Shown here: positions 9,005 to 19,471 of the stretch, one piece after another
Position numbering within the stretch: the first letter of the stretch is position 1
How the letters are laid out: every line of letters begins with the position of its first letter
From: Serripes groenlandicus
Lineage: Eukaryota; Mollusca; Bivalvia; Cardiida; Cardiidae
Assembly (NCBI GenBank): GCA_031761405.1
Contig: JASEVX010000007.1
Location: 44,408,411-44,472,410 of the forward strand
Direction of reading: 5' to 3'
DNA: 64,000 nucleotides
Notes under the pieces: model-generated
Told to the model about the DNA's origin: nothing
The model's database searches: none
What the model saw: only the letters and a program-made list of their open reading frames with translations
Position numbers and translations under genes: made by a program

Positions 9005-11287
9005 ATGTGTGTGGACTATAGGAAACTCAATGAAAAAACAGTTAAAGACGCTTATCCCCCTCCCAGAATCGAGGACAACCTAGACTCACTGTCTGGAGCG
9101 TGCCTGTTTTCAACTCTTGATTGTAATATGGCCTATCATCAGATCGAAGTCAACGAGAAGGACAAAAGTAAGACAGCGTTTGCTACTCCTCTCGGAGGAC
9201 TATATCAGTACAAAACCATGCCTTTTGGATTATGTAATGCGCCTGCAACTTTTCAAAGGGTAGCAGAAAAAGCACTTGAAGGACTTCAGTGGAAGATTAC
9301 TGTGTTATACTTGGACGATATAATTGTGTATAGTCGAGATTTTGAATCTCATATTAGAAATCTCGAATTGGTGCTGGACCGTATGATAGCTGTTGGGTTG
9401 AAGTTAAAACCATCGAAGTGCCTGTCTTTTAGGACAGAGACAAATTTTCTCGGACATGTTATATCAAAAGATGGAGTGAAAACGGATCACAGCAAAATCA
9501 AAGTTATACAGACCTTGAAGAGTCCAACAAATTTGAAGGAGATGAGGAGTTTCCTAGGCATAACATCATACTACAGAAAGTTCATCAAAGATTACTCTGA
9601 AATTGCACAACCTTTGTATTCATTGACAAAGAAAAACGAGCAATGGAAATGGAGTGAAGATTGTGAAATAGCTTTTGGGACTCTAAAAGAGAAGCTAACT
9701 AGTGCTCCTATACTTGCATATCCTAAAGTAGACGGAGGTGAGTTTACTCTCGACTGTGATGCTAGCTCAAGGGCAATTGGTGCAGTCCTTTCACAGGAGC
9801 AAGATGGCTCTGAAAGGGTAATTGCATATGCAAGCCGGACATTAAGTGAGGCAGAACGGAATTACTGTGTGACAAAACTTGAAATGCTAGCAGTATTTTT
9901 TTTCACAAAATATTTCAAGCACTACTTGCTAGGGAGACACTTTAGAATAAGGTCAGACCATGGATCTTTGAGATGGTTAAGTCGTTTTAAAGAACCAGAT
10001 GGTCAAGTGCAGAGATGGTTGGAACAGCTAAGTCAGTTTGATTTTGAAATTGTCCATCGTCCTGGAACAAAACATGGTAATGCAGACTTCCTATCCAGAA
10101 TTGTACATGGTGAGCAAATTATGTGTCGACAGTGCAAAATGCCCTTTGAAAATACTCCTTCTAATGGAAGACGTTTTGAAGGATCTAAAGGAGCAGAAGG
10201 AGCAGAAGGAGCTCCATTAGTTGACGTCGTGAAGGAGAAAGATGATAACTTACTCGTTGGAGCATTGTTTGATACAGAATATGATAGTGATGAGGAACAA
10301 GATGACGTGGAACCTATTCGACCTCATATAAGTTATACGCCTAGTCCTAGAGTAAACAGAAAGAGGGGACGCAAAGCAAATAGACCAGCGTCAGCAAAAC
10401 AGAAGCCGGAGCCTGAGAATGAACTGACTGCATCCAAACTGCAGGAGTATCAGGATCAAGATGAAGACATAAGTTTTGTGCGTAAGTTGAAAATGGAAAA
10501 TGCGAACACGCCAGGTTGGACAGAAATATCAGACAGGGGTAGCATAGTAAAGTACTGGATTGCTAGATGGGATTTGCTGGAAATACATGATGGCTTACTG
10601 TGCATAAAGTGGGAATATTCAGAAGAGGATGTCAGTTTGAAAGTTTGTATGCCAAACTGTGTGGCTCCTATTGCCATGTGGTACATTCATGATGCTCGCG
10701 TATCAGGACATATGGGTATCAAGAAATCATATGATAGGGCAAAACAGTGTCCATTTTTCTGGAAAGGTATGAGACAGAGTGTGGTGGACTATGTGCGCTC
10801 TTGTGAGTTGTGTGGTGAAGCAAACAGCCCATCAAGTTCAAAAAGACACTTTTTGAAGAGCTATGTTGTCGGACATCGCTTCGAAAGAATTGCCATGGAT
10901 TTGGCTGGTCCTTTCCCAAGGTCAGAAAATGGTCAAAAGTACATTCTAGTCATTGGTGATTATTTTACCAAACTTGTGGAGATATTTCCTTTGAGTGATA
11001 TAACTGCTATAACTGTAGCGGAATGTGTTTTTCGAGGTTGGATTAAAAGATACGGGTGTCCAAAAGAGATACATTCTGATCAGGGAAGACAATTTGAAAG
11101 TGCTGTATTTCAAGAGGTGTGTAAATTGCTAGAAATCAGTAAAACACGGACGACGCCTTTGCATGCGAGATCAGATGGTTTTGTAGAGCGGATGAACAGA
11201 AGTATTCAGAATATTTTATCAAAATTAGTGGCATCTAACCAGAAAGATTGGGATACGCACTTGGATTATATTGTATATGGCATATAA
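9005..11287 (+). pseudogene. Pol: reverse transcriptase, RNase H and integrase
   Basis: A 760-codon open frame and the longest ORF in the window. RT: CVDYRKLN at its start, LDCNMAYHQIEV, FGLCNAPATFQR and catalytic YLDD at 9308-9319. The thumb/connection then leads into RNase H (TLDCDASSRAIGAVLSQ near 9750, then LEMLAV and the IRSDHGSLRWL block). A linker of about 130 residues rich in Glu/Asp/Lys follows. Integrase: HHCC zinc-binding region (His at 10688 and 10709, CELC at 10803-10814), then Asp 10898, Asp 11078 and Glu 11186 with 35 residues between the last two. It is continuous with the upstream frame except for the amber codon at 8999. Confidence 0.97.
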
Positions 11288-11516
11288 TTCCACACCACAG
11301 GGGAGTACAGGTTATAGCCCTTATCGTTTGTTATATGGAGAAGAAATAACACTTCCATTAGATTTGTTGTCTTCGAAAATCCCCGAAGAAGATCAGCAAA
11401 AAGAGAAATTAGTTACAGAGTATGCCTCTGAACTGCAAAACAGGATGAGGGACACATACTCTCTTGTTCATGAAAAATCTAAACAAAGCCTCTGTACGCC
11501 AACAGAGACAGTATGA
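11271..11516 (+). pseudogene. Integrase core end, shifted frame
   Basis: Continues the integrase after a frameshift at about 11280: the NSTPQGSTGYSPYRLLYGEE block is the conserved post-catalytic helix region. A second shift near 11490 moves the signal (RQQRQYDTRVKAFDYSEGDLV) into a third frame. Confidence 0.85.
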
Positions 11517-11558
11517 CACACGCGTGAAAGCTTTTGACTATAGTGAGGGTGACCTGGT

Positions 11559-12050
11559 GTGGAGAAATCAAAGACAGTGTTTACCTGGAACAGGGACACT
11601 ATATTACAATGTAATATAGTGTCCCTGCCTGGAATAAAAACGAAAATAAGACGACACTGGACAGGTCCGTGGAAAATAACCCAGAAACTTTGTGATGTGC
11701 TCTTCAGAATTCAAAACTCTCGTAATTTACCCTCTGTTGTCATTCATGGAGATAATTTGAAAAAGTATTTTGGCGAAAGAACGGTGGACTTAGAACAAAG
11801 AGAATTACAGCAAGGTGGAGTGTTACATCCTAATATACAGGAATTTACTCATAGGGGGCGTGCTTCTTCTGAAGGAGACGCACATGATCCAAACAATTTG
11901 GATGTAGAGACTCGGATATCAAATCAAGAACAACCGATAATTGGTGACAATGAGATTCACGAAACTGAACATAGTAGCATTCAAAATAGGTACGAATCGG
12001 ATTTGGGCGAAGCTTCTGGGGGAGAAAAGAGCGGTTTGCACGGGCCATAA
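11559..12050 (+). pseudogene. Integrase C-terminal GPY/F-like domain and tail
   Basis: Contains HWTGPWKI, the GPY/F-type motif, followed by VVIHGDNLKKYF, the usual end of the module, and an acidic tail. No chromodomain is seen. The domain is disrupted by the palindromic insertion at 11591-11627, which with its duplication adds 44 bases and shifts frame. Confidence 0.85.
11591..11627. repeat. 37-bp micro-palindrome insertion
   Basis: CAGGGACACTATATTAC, AAT, GTAATATAGTGTCCCTG: 17-bp perfect arms with a 3-base loop. Flanked by CCTGGAA at 11584-11590 and 11628-11634. It sits inside otherwise conserved integrase coding sequence, so it is an insertion. Confidence 0.95.
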
Positions 12051-12109
12051 GGAACAGAAGGAGCACCACGTGGGAATTCAGGGCCGGAAAGTCATATTCT
12101 CAAGACTCC

Positions 12110-13273
12110 TCGAAGCGGAAGGACACGTTTTCGCCCTCGGCATCTTGCCGAGTATTTTTGTTACGGCATTACTATGCGATCAACAAATCGGTATTCTTGT
12201 GACACTTGTGGACATTCATATACAAATAAACGGAATTTGAATCGTCATATGAAGGAAAAACACGGTGACAGTTTGTTGCATTTTAAGTGCCCTGTAACTG
12301 ATTGCACTTCCAAGTTTCTCCGTCGGAACTACATCATTAGGCACCTGTGCAAAAACCATTTAATGACATCTCGGACGAGGAATCTTCATATTTTACATCT
12401 GAATTGGACAATACGACCTCAAATAAGTTTACTGAATCAGCCACAGGCACACAACCAGAAGGTGGGGACCCTGCTTGGAAGATTCAGCCATCAGTTGAGA
12501 GTGAATCTGAATTTAAAACTATAAACACTAATTCACCCGTTTCTCAACATAGATCAACCAAACCAAATACATTATTTGCTGATGGATTTAATCAGTGGTT
12601 GGATGATATATTGACTGAAAAACAAGACTTTTCATTCGACAAACGGTCTGATGCTTTGGGACAATCAGAACATACGGACAGTCGCTCATATGATAATTCG
12701 TATATGCTTAGTGACTCACTGGGAGATAGGATTAAGGAACAGCGAAGGGCTGCAATGGATGCGAGGTTTGAAAATTCACACTTAGATACATTGAACGAGT
12801 CCTTGGACATAAACAATAATATATCTGTCCAAGTTGATAAGGGGCCCAAAACACCAGACTCTGTGCCAAGTTGTAGTGATTCAAACTTAAAAACAGATAC
12901 ACAGAATGTAACTTTTGATTTAAATAATAATGTTCAGGAGAAACCCTACGATTCAGATACTGAAAGGACTGAACCCCCAACCGAGAATCAGCCATCGGAA
13001 ACTTCTGCTTCCAGCTACTCCAGGCAAGAGCAAGATGATGTCATGAGCAATCAGGAGGGTGAGCCTTATATAAACAGACAGGCAACTGAATATATAAGTG
13101 TTTCTTTGAAAACAACAAAACATTACAACGCTGCTGGAGATGTTACAAGTGTCGATAGGAAAGCTCAGTTGGGATATAGTGACAATTTCCATCCAGAGGA
13201 TATTGAACCAATGAGGGTTTTCAGGCATATACAAGATGAGTTCTACCAATATGTAGATTCCTTTGAGCATTAA
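12110..13273 (+). pseudogene. Extra ORF: two C2H2 zinc fingers plus disordered tail
   Basis: Downstream of integrase, the frame at 12174-12362 encodes two C2H2 fingers. The first is C-x2-C-x12-H-x4-H (Cys at 12198, YSCDTCGHSY...HMKEKH) and the second is C-x4-C type (FKCPVTDC...HLCKNH). The sequence then passes into another frame (12347-13273, 308 codons), which is Ser/Asp/Glu/Asn-rich with no recognisable domain and ends at a TAA 349 bases before the 3' LTR. It may be a third gene or the C-terminus of Pol; the upstream sequence is in frame with the fingers but lacks a clear start. A DNA- or RNA-binding role is inferred only from the fingers. Confidence 0.75.
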
Positions 13274-13607
13274 TGTTATTTTATGGGGTTTTCTTTTGTT
13301 ACAAACAGAGTTTAATTTTGTTATCTTCTGGGACAATGTTATTATAAAAAGTTAAGACGTTACTGAACTGTTATTGAGTATGAGCGTTGTACCGATTAAG
13401 TCTAAGTAGATTTTGCGGGTTTAATGTGTCTATGAACTGTCATGGATTTACTTCTTTCATACTATAAACTACATGTACAAGTCGGAGAATGACAGTAACA
13501 TTTTCAGTTAAAATTTGTATTTCCTTACATTTATTTAATGCTAAAAGGTTAAAATATTAGGCTTATCATTTAATTGTTTAATATAGAACAGTGGAAGTTC
13601 TAATTTC
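13274..13607 (+). other. Non-coding tail of the gypsy element
   Basis: AT-rich sequence between the zinc-finger ORF and the polypurine tract. No gene is seen. Confidence 0.7.
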
Positions 13608-13622
13608 GAAAGGAGGGAGTAG
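13608..13622 (+). promoter_or_regulatory. Polypurine tract
   Basis: GAAAGGAGGGAGTAG immediately before the 3' LTR (TGTAACGAA at 13623), the expected primer site for plus-strand synthesis. Confidence 0.9.
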
Positions 13623-13692
13623 TGTAACGAAATTTGGGTTTAGCTCTTTCTAATATCATTTGAAGGAGCTACTTTACAGTATTTCATATAGG
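13623..13692 (+). repeat. 3' LTR, first segment
   Basis: Matches the first ~70 bases of the 5' LTR, with a small difference (TAGCTCTTTCTAATATCATTTG here against a shorter GAAGGATATTAG form). It ends at CATATAGG, which is duplicated at 16731-16738. Confidence 0.93.
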
Positions 13693-14349
13693 GGGTATCA
13701 CTAAACAGAGTCTGGTAGAGTCCGGTAGAGTCTGGTAGAGTCTGGTCGTCAAATATCCCATTATATCACTGTTTTGTTGTGTTTCTGTATTGAAATGAAT
13801 AAAATAAAGTGCTATTGTATCATATAAATAAAAATAAAAAGGTATTTGCCTATTTTAGTTCATTTTCGAGTGAATATAGAAATATTATATGCGTGAACAC
13901 GGACACTGGTAGAGTCTGGTCATTATTAAGCAATAAATACAAAGTTTTATACGATTTTTAAGTTATAAAAAGTTTAATTTGATTTGTATGTGTCATATTA
14001 TATATTTATTTCTTATATTATTTCAGCTGATAATCGGGAAAATAGTGAAACATTGAGGATTTTTAACGATAACATTGTGTTTCGTAAATCAAAATGGCTG
14101 ACGTGAAATTTCTGTTTATAATGCGGCCCTATCGTACATCTTGAACGAGTAATACACAAAATTCTCTCTCTATTATGGGCCAACTAATTGATTAGGTGTG
14201 ATCAACAGATTAGTGTTATAATTACCAATATTTTAAATGTATGAAAACTACTTGATTGGAATAATTTTATGTTTTATATGTCATTAACATTAATTAAAAC
14301 AAATGCTTAGAGAACTATATACTTACTTAAAAGTAATTCATATGAAATT
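13693..14349 (+). repeat. Left terminal inverted repeat
   Basis: Pairs with 16058-16730 over its whole length. Landmarks are the AGAGTCTGGTAGAG array, CAGCTGATAATCGGGAAAAT, TCAAAATGGCTGACGTG, CTAATTGATTAGGTGTGATC and AATTCATATGAAATT at the inner edge. Confidence 0.9.
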
Positions 14350-15126
14350 GCAGGATAAATTGAGTTACATCGATCAGAGTAAATTAATTCTTTGTTCCGA
14401 CGAAGAGTTTTCGACTTGTAAAGCCATTGACATATGTTTCCCACAAACTACAAGAGTCCTTTGCGCGAAACATTTGAAGGATAATGCGGTAAATCAACTC
14501 AATAAGTGTCTTCCTTAACCTGAGGTTAACCGCATATTTGTAAACTCTTCGGTCCTAATGGTATCTTAAGTGCTGAAACTGCAACCTCATTCACAGAAAT
14601 GAACTAAGAAGTATCCAATACACATCCAAATTTGACATATTTAGAACGGATACTTACCAATTTGGAGAAGCATATGTTTCTCCCCAAACTCAAACATCCC
14701 TGGCTACCACAACAATGGTTTAATAATGCAAATGAGTCATACAACCATGTTATCAAAAGGACGACAAACTCGGTAGTCCAGAAATTGCTCGACATGATAG
14801 AAAAGTTACAATAACTTGAACAGTGTCAAACTCTAAATGTGAGAGGCGCATTGCACGAATTGGGTAAATATTGTTTGGCGACACAAGCGTCGGTGCTACA
14901 TGTTTCTCATGCTACATGGACACAGTTAAGTCCTGACCAGAGATCAAGGCGATTTATGAAATTATTGAACTTTAAGTCGCATCACATTTCAAACATCACA
15001 TCAACAAATAAGCAACTAACATTACCATCCATTACGAGAATTGCACGAAAACTCGGCACGCGCAAACGCCTGAAAAATTGCAAAACATACACAATTGAAA
15101 ATAAAAAAAAAAACACATTCATGTAA
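14303..15126 (+). pseudogene. MULE-like transposase remnant
   Basis: Pieces in two frames. 14303-14518 contains LILCSDEEFSTCKAID...VLCAKHLKDN, resembling the Asp-containing catalytic segment of MULE transposases (…tDGE-xAl..AF…C..HlxxN…). 14632-15126 is in another frame with one internal stop at 14812 and contains WLPQQWFNNANESYNHVIK, resembling the 'NE..N..lK' segment, and then a Lys-rich tail. The first piece starts within the left TIR. It is not intact. Assignment is by motif resemblance. Confidence 0.6.
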
Positions 15127-16057
15127 AAAGGACTGCATATTTTAGCTGCACACCAACAACAATATATTTTTTATCAAGCATTCGCTAATACCTGTATGTC
15201 AGTTGTACATTAGACATTCTCAACAAAAATTCCTCTATATCTGTCTAGAATGTTAACGCTAGGACAAGGTTTAAATTTGAGTACTGGTTATGTCTCCAGG
15301 AAGCAGACATAAAGAAGCGGAAAATATAAACCAAATACAATGAATAAAAATGGAGCTCTGTGTAGGGTCTTTTTTGTTAACCAAAAATGAGATCACGTCA
15401 CCAATTAGAAACGAATTGAATCAAACACACCTTAATCTTGAGGATACAAAATAAACCGGCATACATCTGTTAGAGATTCGGGTTGAGACAAATGTGTTAA
15501 GGGAGAATTCCTGGTTTGTCCTTTGCGTATTACTCGATTTAATAGCGAGCTGGCAGGGGAAGGGCTCTATATTGACTTATAGGTTTCGCATGTCGGCAAT
15601 GTCTGCATGCTAAACAAGCGCTGTGAGCACCCTAAGCTAGCACGCTCAACAGTGGTGCAGACACGGCCGGTAGCTGGGTGCTGCTGCTCGACCATGCTTT
15701 GAATCTCTATCAAATGAATGTACATAGAACCAAAATCATAAAATAACAAATCCAAAAAATGCAGCTCTGTGTAGGGACTTTTACGGCTCTATTTTGGTAA
15801 CCTAAAATGGAAAACATAGAATAAATTCCCAAAAATTATATAATATAGATCCAAACATCAAATTTTAGGCCATGAGAGAGTTCCCCCACGTGGTGTGGCC
15901 TGGATACAATATTTCGCAAAATGCATTTTATGAACTATATCAGGATATATAATTATTTTTCAAGTTAAAATATTTTTGCATATTTAAAAAAAAAAATGCA
16001 AATATGGTTTAGTTTGATTCTACTTTTTGCGGAATGTAGTATCTACACAGTCTCTTT
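15127..16057. other. Non-coding interior of the DNA transposon
   Basis: No coding signal. Two copies of an AGCTCTGTGTAGGG phrase (about 15353 and 15761) suggest a partial internal duplication. A short piece at about 15281-15312 (TACTGGTTATGTCTCCAGG, then AAGCAGACAT) matches the tail of the SINE at 54891-55094. Confidence 0.55.
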
Positions 16058-16730
16058 AATTTCATATGAATTACTTTTAAGTAAGTATATATAGCTCTCT
16101 AAGTTTTTGGTTTAATTAACGTTAATGACATATCAAACATAAAATTATTCAAATCTAGTAGTTTTCATACATTTAATATCTTGGTATTGTTATAATATAA
16201 TTATAACACTAATCTGTTGATCACACCTAATCAATTAGTTGACGCATAATAGAGAGAGAATTTAGTGTATTACTCGTTCAGGATGTGCGATATTGCCGCA
16301 TTATAAACAGAAATTTCACGTCAGCCATTTTGATTTACGAAACACAATGTTATCGTTAAAAATCCTCAATCTTCCACTATTTTCCCGATTATCAGCTGAA
16401 ATAATATAAGAAATAAATATATAATATGACTCATATAAATCAAATTAAACTTTTTATAACTTAAAAATCGTATAAAACTTTGTATTTATTGCTTAATAAT
16501 GACCAGACTCTACCAGTGTCCGTGTTCACGCATATAATATTTCTATATCCACTCGAAAATGATCTGAAATAGGCAAATACCTTTTTTATTTTTATTTTTA
16601 TGATACAATAACACGTTTATTCATTCATTTCAATACAAAAACACAACAAAACAGTGATAAAATGGGATATTTGACGACCAGACTCTACCGGACTCTACCA
16701 GACTCTACCAGACTCTGTTTAGTGACACCG
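16058..16730 (-). repeat. Right terminal inverted repeat
   Basis: Inverted partner of 13693-14349, with a few substitutions and small indels. Confidence 0.9.
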
Positions 16731-16738
16731 CATATAGG

Positions 16739-17048
16739 ATGTACTGCTTCTGGGGATTCCTTCTTAGGAAGGATCGCCAGAAGGAGTCATTCCAGGTTTT
16801 TCATGCTTCTCATACTTTACATGCTTTTCTTGTGTTTCATATGTTGTTCATGATAAACATGTTGCAGGATCAATATGGAGCATGTTTTCTCTATATATAC
16901 TCTGGTCGTGAGTTATTGTATGATATAAGATATATTTGTGACTTTATATAAACGCCGGAGGTCCTGTTCGGATCCGGTAGGATTAAATTGTTAACATAAC
17001 CATTGTCTTGTGTCGATTAATCAGCCTGGAAATCCACACTTCGTTACA
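16739..17048 (+). repeat. 3' LTR, second segment
   Basis: Resumes the LTR at ATGTACTGCTTCTGGGGATT and ends TTCGTTACA. It differs from the 5' LTR by several substitutions and indels, for example ATGTTGCAGG here against ATGTTATGTTGCAGG. Confidence 0.95.
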
Positions 17049-17684
17049 TTACTTTATAATCTATATGTGGTACGAAGTCTCTCCAGTCGAATAGTACGAT
17101 GTCTCCTGGTACGATATTGCAGTGGTACGAAGTCTTCGTAATTCATCTAATTCAAAATACCCTCGATTCTTTGATCATTAAAGTTCGAAACGGGAACCAG
17201 ATCAAAACGGAAGTTATCTAACCATCATCATCTGGCGGGACATTTTAGCGTTTTTTCCGTTTCATAACAAGGAAAAGTCCTGAATAATCTGGAGATCGAC
17301 GCATTCTATGTAAATCTTCTTGTGCACAGTGATAAGGAAGTCAACTATCGCTTAATATGTAAGTATATGCAAAGTAATCTAGTGCAAAATAGGAAAACCA
17401 GCATACATCGTGAAATGAAACTAACACATTCATTTTGATCGATGTTAGCAGTTTGTTGCAGAGACAGGCCAGCAGCCAGATTAGCCTCTTTACCCGAGTG
17501 CATTGAACATGTTTTGGACGAGAATAATTTGCATACAATTTTTTCTAATTAGAAATAACATATTGATACGGACTGGCAATACTTTTTAACAAATTCCAAC
17601 TTGCAGACGAATTTTGTTGCATATTTCTGATATTATCGTTCAGTGCCCTGTTTCGGTGAGGGACCTAAATCGGTGACCTTTTTT
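17049..17684. other. No gene seen; repeat edge at the right end
   Basis: AT-rich, no coding. The last ~45 bases (CAGTGCCCTGTTTCGGTGAG then GGACCTAAATCGGTGACC) are the inverse of 30150-30188, marking a dispersed repeat whose boundaries are unresolved. Confidence 0.5.
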
Positions 17685-17948
17685 GGCCGGATTGCTTAAG
17701 CAATTCCGGTCTATAGATTGGCGATGTCCGTCTGTCCGTCTGTCTGTCCGTCAACATTTTGGTTAAAGTTTCTGGTTAAGCAAAATCTCAGCACAAGAAA
17801 GGGTTGCAAACTTGAAACTTTGCCTGAAGGTAACCAGTAACAAGTTCTATTGATTTCTATTGTTACTTTGACCTTGACCTTAGTTTGTCGATTTTCAAGG
17901 TCAAATTGCCGACAATCCGGCCTTACCGTCTTCAGCGGTTTCTTGTAT
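17685..17948 (+). mobile_element. Hairpin-ended GTCCGTC element
   Basis: 5' hairpin CCGGATTGCTTAAGCAATTCCGG region, then a GTCCGTCTGTCCGTC tract (about 17729-17752), then a body with CCTTGACCTTAG, and an end CCGTCTTCAGCGGTTTCTTGTAT. It follows the shared plan described under Findings but with its own sequence. Confidence 0.65.
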
Positions 17949-17979
17949 TTTGCATGTTATCGAGTTGTATGCCATCATA

Positions 17980-18046
17980 AGATCACCTGAGCCAAAGACT
18001 GAAGGTGATCTATTCAATTTCTGTCTGTCATCCGTCGTTAACTTTT
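17980..18046 (+). mobile_element. 5' fragment of a hairpin-ended element
   Basis: AGATCACCTGAGCCAAAGAC through GTCATCCGTCGTTAAC: the head of the family seen complete at 20283, 48587 and 52202, here without its body. Confidence 0.7.
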
Positions 18047-18249
18047 AGTTCCCTGTTCAAGGACTGTTTATATATTTACAAAAACGCATTGTACATAATA
18101 TATTTTATTTGAACCGCTGCGTTGTTTATTTACACATATTGAATTGTTAAATTTATTTGTCGGTATTGTTGGTTTTTGACATGAATTTATTTATAAGTAT
18201 TCCGAGCCCTGATAAATGTTAAGAGGTTCGAGGATCGCTGTATCCACTC

Positions 18250-19130
18250 TAACAGGGGTTTTTTTCTGAAAAAGGGGAAGGGGCCTGGGGCCTTTGAGAA
18301 GGGGAAATTTCGCTGCATTTTAGAAAAAACAAGAGGGCAAAGATGGCCCTAAATCGATCACCTAATTGATAGTAGATTAGTAGCAAATATTTAACTGCAA
18401 ATATCTGGGAAAATGTGATCAAGGAGTGCAAATGAAACTGCAAGGATTGGACACTTCTCAAGAAACGGCTTATCAGTAAAGGCCATTTATATCTTGAAAT
18501 CTAACAAGAACTTTAATAAGAATGGAATTATAAAGTTTTTGTCATTTCGCACCTTTCCTGATGACGCCTTGCTGCCCTGTTTTTCAACGAAATCAATATG
18601 GCTTCAACAGTTTATTTAGAGGGTCACTTAAGGAACATTTCTACCAAATTATCTTGCAATCGCACAAGCAGATTATGGAGGAAAAGGATTTTAAAATTTG
18701 GGTATTTTTCTCACTTTCTGATGCCGCAGCAACCAAAGTTCTCAATGGAATTTAAATCTTTGAACAATTTTGAAAGAGGACCACCAAAGGAACATTCCTG
18801 TGATGTTTGGTGGAAATTGTTCTTGCGGTTCAGGAGGAGATGATGTTTAAAGCTAAAAGTTAACGACGGACGACGACGGACACAGAGTGATCAGAATAGC
18901 TCACCTTGAGCCTTTGGTGATCTAAAAAGGGGGAAAATTGTAAACTAGTATAATGTGCATGTTTAACTTTAATCATTACAAGGCCATCTCTATAATTTTC
19001 ATGTTCTTGAAGTCCTCCACTAGGTTGTCATAATCCAGTTCACTCAAACTATACCACTGTCAAGGGTCGAAATTAGGAAGACTTTCTACTTACATTTTTT
19101 CGCAAGTGCTATTTTTTGTTACTTGCTAAA
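18250..19130 (-). mobile_element. hAT transposon 3' remnant, interrupted
   Basis: Starts CAGGGGTTTTTTTCTG and continues in GGGGAAGGGG-rich sequence, typical of a hAT terminus. On the minus strand, about 18980-19075 reads ...SELDYDNLVEDFKNMK..., resembling the tail of the hAT dimerisation domain at 22182-22379. The hairpin-ended element at 18328-18923 separates the terminus from the coding remnant. Confidence 0.55.
18328..18923 (-). mobile_element. Hairpin-ended element inserted in hAT remnant
   Basis: Minus-strand copy. The 5' head (GATCACCAAAGGCTCAAGGT...) is at 18923 and the 3' end (GGGCCATCTTTGCCCTCTTGTT) at 18328. Body units resemble those at 20283 and 48587. Confidence 0.8.
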
Positions 19131-19209
19131 TGAGAAAACAACTTTAATTTTTGAGAACTTATTAGAACTTCAAATTTAAGCAACACAATGTAAACTACAA
19201 TAGTACAAT

Positions 19210-19471
19210 ACACCGATTGTTTGGGGTTTAACGCCGTTTTTAACATTTTTCTCAGTCATAGGTTTTCGCACACCAGTACTCCACACAACAATCTTTCCAA
19301 GCAACTGGCTGCTTTTCCACATAGACTTAGCCCATTGGTGGAAGAAGAATGACGCATGTCGCAATGACTTTTGTCAAACGTCAGAAAGAAAGTTGGCCGA
19401 GCCGGGATTCGAACTGACAACCCCTGGATTGACAGCCCGCGTCGTTACCGACTGAGCTACCGGGACTCAAC
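19210..19471 (-). repeat. tRNA-derived SINE
   Basis: Reading the minus strand: GTTGAGTCCCGGTAGCTCAG (A-box region) and AGTTCGAATCCCGGC (B box), then the body TTTCTTTCTGACG..., AAGTCATTGCGACATGCGTC, and a tail in GTTAAAAACGGCGTTAAACC. Other copies: 32235-32408, 50690-50955, 56062-56240. The head is tRNA-like but it is not a tRNA gene. Confidence 0.8.

Larger units (their letters stand above)
13693..16730. mobile_element. 3,038-bp long-TIR DNA transposon in the 3' LTR
   Basis: Inserted in the LTR with an exact 8-bp duplication, CATATAGG (13685-13692 and 16731-16738). The 5' LTR provides the empty site. Ends are GGGTATCACTAAACAGAG and, inverted, CGGTGTCACTAAACAGAG. Long TIRs occupy 13693-14349 and 16058-16730. 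Subterminal tandem AGAGTCTGGT/AGAGTCCGGT units lie at each end. The interior holds a broken transposase. The long TIRs and transposase remnants favour a Mutator-like (MULE) element. hAT also makes 8-bp duplications but has short TIRs, so the superfamily is tentative. Confidence 0.9.
6264..17048 (+). mobile_element. Ty3/gypsy LTR retrotransposon (decayed, nested insertion)
   Basis: A complete element with a 376-bp 5' LTR, primer-binding site, gag, protease, reverse transcriptase, RNase H, integrase, an additional zinc-finger ORF, a polypurine tract and a 3' LTR. TTAC flanks both outer ends (6260-6263 and 17049-17052), consistent with a 4-bp target duplication. The pol order PR-RT-RH-IN with a DD35E integrase and a YLDD reverse transcriptase is that of Metaviridae. 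Several frameshifts, one in-frame amber codon, a micro-palindrome inside the integrase C-terminus and a 3-kb DNA transposon in the 3' LTR make it incapable of coding for itself. The LTRs differ by several substitutions and indels, so it is not recent. Confidence 0.95.

Noticed and set aside
12110..13273. Envelope gene of the gypsy element
   Set aside because: No signal peptide, membrane span, fusion segment or cleavage site; C2H2 fingers and a disordered tail instead.
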